A program made the position numbers and the translations under genes. A stretch of DNA of 7,481 nucleotides from NCBI GenBank assembly GCA_900769285.1, contig CAAGGB010000247.1, positions 1-7,481 of the forward strand, in the 5' to 3' direction. This DNA is from Victivallales bacterium (GTDB lineage: Bacteria; Verrucomicrobiota; Lentisphaeria; Oligosphaerales; Oligosphaeraceae). Each line of letters begins with the position of its first letter. Position 1 is the stretch's first letter. The notes under the pieces were generated by a model that saw only the letters and a program-made list of their open reading frames with translations, was not told the DNA's origin and made no database searches. Shown in pieces: positions 5,225 through 7,481 of the stretch.

Positions 5225-7234
5225 ATGAAGAAGGGCATGAGCATTGGTGTGTTGCTGCTGTGTGGGCTGGCGTCGCTGCCGGCCGTGGAAGCTGACCATG
5301 CGGTTGACCGGTATGGTCAGAGCACGCAGGAGAGTTGGCCGGGCAAGGTGACGTCGGACGCGCAGCTGCGCGAGGAGGCGTCGGCTGAATGGTCGACGCT
5401 GAAGGACGTGCGGCTGGACCTCACGCGCTATGACCGTTTCTTTGGGCGTCGCGAGGGTCTGAGTCTGAAGGCGACGGGGTGGTTCCGGACGGAGAAGATT
5501 GCGGGTCGCTGGTGGCTGGTCACGCCGGAGGGCAACCGCTTCTTTCTGCAGGGCTGCGACGGCGACGACTGGAGCGAATGGGGCTACTCGACGCCCATCC
5601 GGACGCCTGACGGGCAGTCGCGCCCCGAGCTGAAGGAGCTGCCGGATGCCCAGGAGTTCCCCGCCGCCTACGCCTACAAGGGCAAGGTCAACTTCCTCTG
5701 CGCCAACATCCAGCGCAAGCATGGCACCGACTTCGACCGGAAGGGCCGCGAGGTCACGGAGCGGCGGATGCTCAAGTGGGGCTTCAACACGATGTCCAAG
5801 TGGTCGTTTGGCTCGTATGAGCGCCATTTCCCCTACATCACCGATGCGGGGCTGGGCAACGTGCGGCGGCTGGGCAACCGCTGGCGCTGGATTGACATGT
5901 ATGACCCGCAGTTCGAGGCGCGCGTCGACGAGGCAGTGCGGCGGCAGTGCGAGAAGCACCGCGACGCGCGGCTGCTGATAGCCTATGCCATCGAGAACGA
6001 GAATGGCTGGCATCATAGCGAACTGCCGGAGCTGCTGCGGCTGGACGCCAGTTGGGCCGCCAAGGCCGCGCTGATTGATTTCCTGGGTCAGCGGCATGAA
6101 GATGTGGCGTCGCTGCTGGGGCGTCCGGGTGCCACGCGAGCGGAGCTGCTGGCGGACACGGCGTCGCTGAAGCTGGAGCGGGTGCCGGTGGCGGAGCTGC
6201 GCGAGTTTGTGCTGGCGTCGTCGGAGCGTTATCATCGGGTGCTGATGGCGGCGTATCGTCGTCACGACCCGAACCATCTGGTGATGGGCGCGGCGCACTG
6301 TCCGGTGCAGTCGTCGGACTGGATTGAGGGCGCGGCGCGGCACGTCGACTTCATCGGCATCAACACGTACGATATCCAGGGCCGCTGGAGCAACGCGCTG
6401 GACGAGATCTACCGTCGCTGCGACAAGCCGTTCGCGGTGCTGGAGTACTCGTTTGTGGTGGAGGGTCGCGGGTATCGGCGCTACAGCCACGGCAACACTG
6501 TGGTCGACGAGAACGCTCGCGGCCTGGCCTACCGCTACTTTGTGGAGCGTGAGGCGGCGCGGCCGCATTGTCTGGGGACGGGGCACTTCCTGATGTGGGA
6601 CCAGCCGGTGACGCGCCGCAGTCTGCCCGTCGGCGAGAACTTCACCTTCGGGCTGCTGTCGCAGTGCGACCAGCCGTATGAGCGGATGCTCGCGCATGTG
6701 ATGGAGACGAACCGCCGCGTGTTCGACATCCACGACGGGAAGCTGCCGGTCTTCGCGGGCATCAGCCCGCAGCAGGTGCTGGCGACGCCTGGCGCGGGCG
6801 AGCTGTTCGCGGCCTTTATGCCGGGGCGCGTGGGCTTCGAGGTGACGGTGGACGACATCAACGGCCCGACGTTCCACGATGTGCCGGCGCGCATCAAGTG
6901 CACGGGCGCGGCGCCTCGTGAGGGCGTGGCGGAGATTGGCGTGCTGGAGCTGCCGGCGGGTCGACGCGTCGTCACGGCGCGGGCGTTCCTCTGGGACGCG
7001 AAGCGTGCCGCGCGGATGGAGGATCATCTGCTGGTGGAGTCCTCGGCGGACGGCGTCACGTTCACGCCGCACGCGGCGCGGTTTGAGCAGACGTGGCAGA
7101 AGGATGCGGTGCGCGAATGGCGGGTGGTCGCCGACGGCTTCGCGCCGGAGGTCCGCTTTGTCCGGCTGAGCTTCCGCACTGCGAAGAGCCTGCCGCTCTG
7201 GGCTTGGCAGTTGAGCCATGTGAAGGTGGAATGA
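5225..7234 (+). CDS. Secreted clan GH-A glycoside hydrolase, GH50/agarase-like
   Basis: The ATG at 5225 has GAGGGAG (5208-5214) 10 nt upstream and starts a Sec-type signal peptide (MKKGMSIGVLLLCGLASLPA), probably cut near residue 23 after AVEA. The mature protein of about 645 residues would act outside the cytoplasm on a polysaccharide. GWFRTEKIAGRWWLVTPEGN (85-104), then FFLQGCD, is typical of GH50/agarase-like enzymes. Clan GH-A catalytic candidates are E259 in AYAIENENGWH (254-264), the acid/base after Asn, and E407 in VLEYSF (405-410), the nucleophile. FIGINTYDI (376-384) and HFLMWDQP (454-461) fit later barrel strands. The last 70 residues (LLVESSADGVTF ... WQLSHVKVE) resemble a discoidin/F5-8C-like carbohydrate-binding sandwich. 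The exact family and substrate cannot be fixed by eye; agarose, porphyran or another beta-galactan are possibilities. The GH36 enzyme nearby could complement it, but the genes are not in one operon. Confidence 0.75.
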   Translation: MKKGMSIGVLLLCGLASLPAVEADHAVDRYGQSTQESWPGKVTSDAQLREEASAEWSTLKDVRLDLTRYDRFFGRREGLSLKATGWFRTEKIAGRWWLVTPEGNRFFLQGCDGDDWSEWGYSTPIRTPDGQSRPELKELPDAQEFPAAYAYKGKVNFLCANIQRKHGTDFDRKGREVTERRMLKWGFNTMSKWSFGSYERHFPYITDAGLGNVRRLGNRWRWIDMYDPQFEARVDEAVRRQCEKHRDARLLIAYAIENENGWHHSELPELLRLDASWAAKAALIDFLGQRHEDVASLLGRPGATRAELLADTASLKLERVPVAELREFVLASSERYHRVLMAAYRRHDPNHLVMGAAHCPVQSSDWIEGAARHVDFIGINTYDIQGRWSNALDEIYRRCDKPFAVLEYSFVVEGRGYRRYSHGNTVVDENARGLAYRYFVEREAARPHCLGTGHFLMWDQPVTRRSLPVGENFTFGLLSQCDQPYERMLAHVMETNRRVFDIHDGKLPVFAGISPQQVLATPGAGELFAAFMPGRVGFEVTVDDINGPTFHDVPARIKCTGAAPREGVAEIGVLELPAGRRVVTARAFLWDAKRAARMEDHLLVESSADGVTFTPHAARFEQTWQKDAVREWRVVADGFAPEVRFVRLSFRTAKSLPLWAWQLSHVKVE

Positions 7235-7239
7235 TTTTT

Positions 7240-7282
7240 GTCCACAAAAGACACAAAAGAACACAAAAGAAGACAAAAAGCG
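7240..7282 (+). repeat. Copy 2 of the A-tract repeat, extended
   Basis: The first 20 nt (7240-7259) equal 2047-2066. The CACAAAAGA unit then continues to four copies, starting at 7243, 7252, 7262 and 7272 (the last as GACAAAAAG). The 9-10 nt spacing keeps the A-tracts in helical phase, which predicts curved DNA. It begins 5 nt after the hydrolase stop codon. Relative to the neighbouring gene it has the opposite orientation from copy 1, which argues against a simple transcription terminator. Confidence 0.75.
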
Positions 7283-7332
7283 ACAATAAATACTATGACG
7301 TTTGACCAGGTGGTATAGTTCTCATAAAAAAT

Positions 7333-7361
7333 TTGCGTGACTGAAAAAAGTATGCTATAGT
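7333..7361 (+). promoter_or_regulatory. Rightward extended -10 promoter
   Basis: TTGCGT (7333-7338) and TATAGT (7356-7361) are 17 nt apart, and TGC precedes the -10, giving the extended motif TGCTATAGT. The stretch is AT-rich. Transcription would start near 7368, right at the edge of element B, and run out of the window, so the element would lie in the leader of the next gene. The rest of 7283-7368 shows no gene or RNA that I recognise. Confidence 0.5.
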
Positions 7362-7368
7362 AGAGAAC

Positions 7369-7481
7369 GTTCGAAAAGTCGGTGGCTGACCAAGACGACA
7401 GTGTTTTTCTGCCCGACGGCGAGGGCGCCGTCGGGACAGGCGCCCCTTCGCTTCGCTGCGGGGCGCGGAGGCCTTTCGAAC
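7369..7481 (-). mobile_element. MITE/REP-like hairpin element, copy B, inverted relative to copy A
   Basis: This copy starts GTTCGAAAAG (7369-7378) and reaches the matching CCTTTCGAAC (7472-7481) exactly at the window end. The 59-nt core 7411-7469 is the exact reverse complement of 4208-4266 and keeps both hairpins: 7412-7421 with 7426-7435, and 7440-7446 with 7460-7466. The segment 7379-7408 is longer than and diverged from its counterpart in copy A, so core and ends are conserved while one arm varies. The outer GTGAG extension of copy A is absent on the left side here. Flanking duplication cannot be judged because the right flank is missing. Confidence 0.75.

Noticed and set aside
5114..7276. 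A 720-codon open frame antisense to the secreted hydrolase, and a 324-codon one antisense to GH36 (2598-3572)
   Set aside because: Both are low-complexity compositional shadows of GC-rich genes on the opposite strand and show no domain.
7303..7319. TTGACC followed by TATAGT upstream of element B
   Set aside because: The -35-like and -10-like boxes are far too close together to be a sigma70 promoter; the pair at 7333-7361 has correct spacing.

Overview
This is a GC-rich bacterial chromosomal window with AT-rich intergenic stretches, most likely from a Gram-negative polysaccharide degrader. The predicted secreted glycoside hydrolase, the cytosolic GH36 enzyme and a diversity-generating retroelement (DGR) would fit a member of the PVC group such as Lentisphaerota, Kiritimatiellota or Verrucomicrobiota. 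That placement is a weak inference; nothing in the window fixes the taxon.

Left third (1-2032): the core of a DGR. A strong hairpin (46-79) precedes an AT-rich leader. Next come an HRDC-domain accessory gene (173-766), a DGR-type reverse transcriptase that overlaps it by 26 nt (741-1736), and an untranslated template repeat (about 1779-1895). The template reads like the end of a formylglycine-generating-enzyme/C-type-lectin-fold protein (RVIRGGSWNN ... GFRVC) and is packed with AAC codons. A structured spacer and an intrinsic terminator (1978-2032) close the unit. No variable repeat, and so no target gene, lies in the window; it must be left of base 1 or elsewhere in the genome. The system would copy the template RNA with adenine-directed errors and write the result into the target's variable repeat. 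The HRDC protein presumably replaces the more familiar Avd accessory protein.

Middle (2033-4189): a leftward gene for a GH36-type alpha-galactosidase with both catalytic aspartates recognisable. It is transcribed toward the DGR terminator from a promoter region near 4110-4170.

Right half (4190-7481): two copies, in opposite orientation, of a roughly 110-bp hairpin-rich repeat with GTTCGAAAAG-type ends. They bracket proC (pyrroline-5-carboxylate reductase, 4402-5202) and, 22 nt downstream, a secreted clan GH-A glycoside hydrolase resembling GH50/agarase-type enzymes (5225-7234). A 20-nt A-tract repeat, GTCCACAAAAGACACAAAAG, occurs identically beside the 3' end of each glycosidase gene. A good extended -10 promoter (7333-7361) points right, out of the window.
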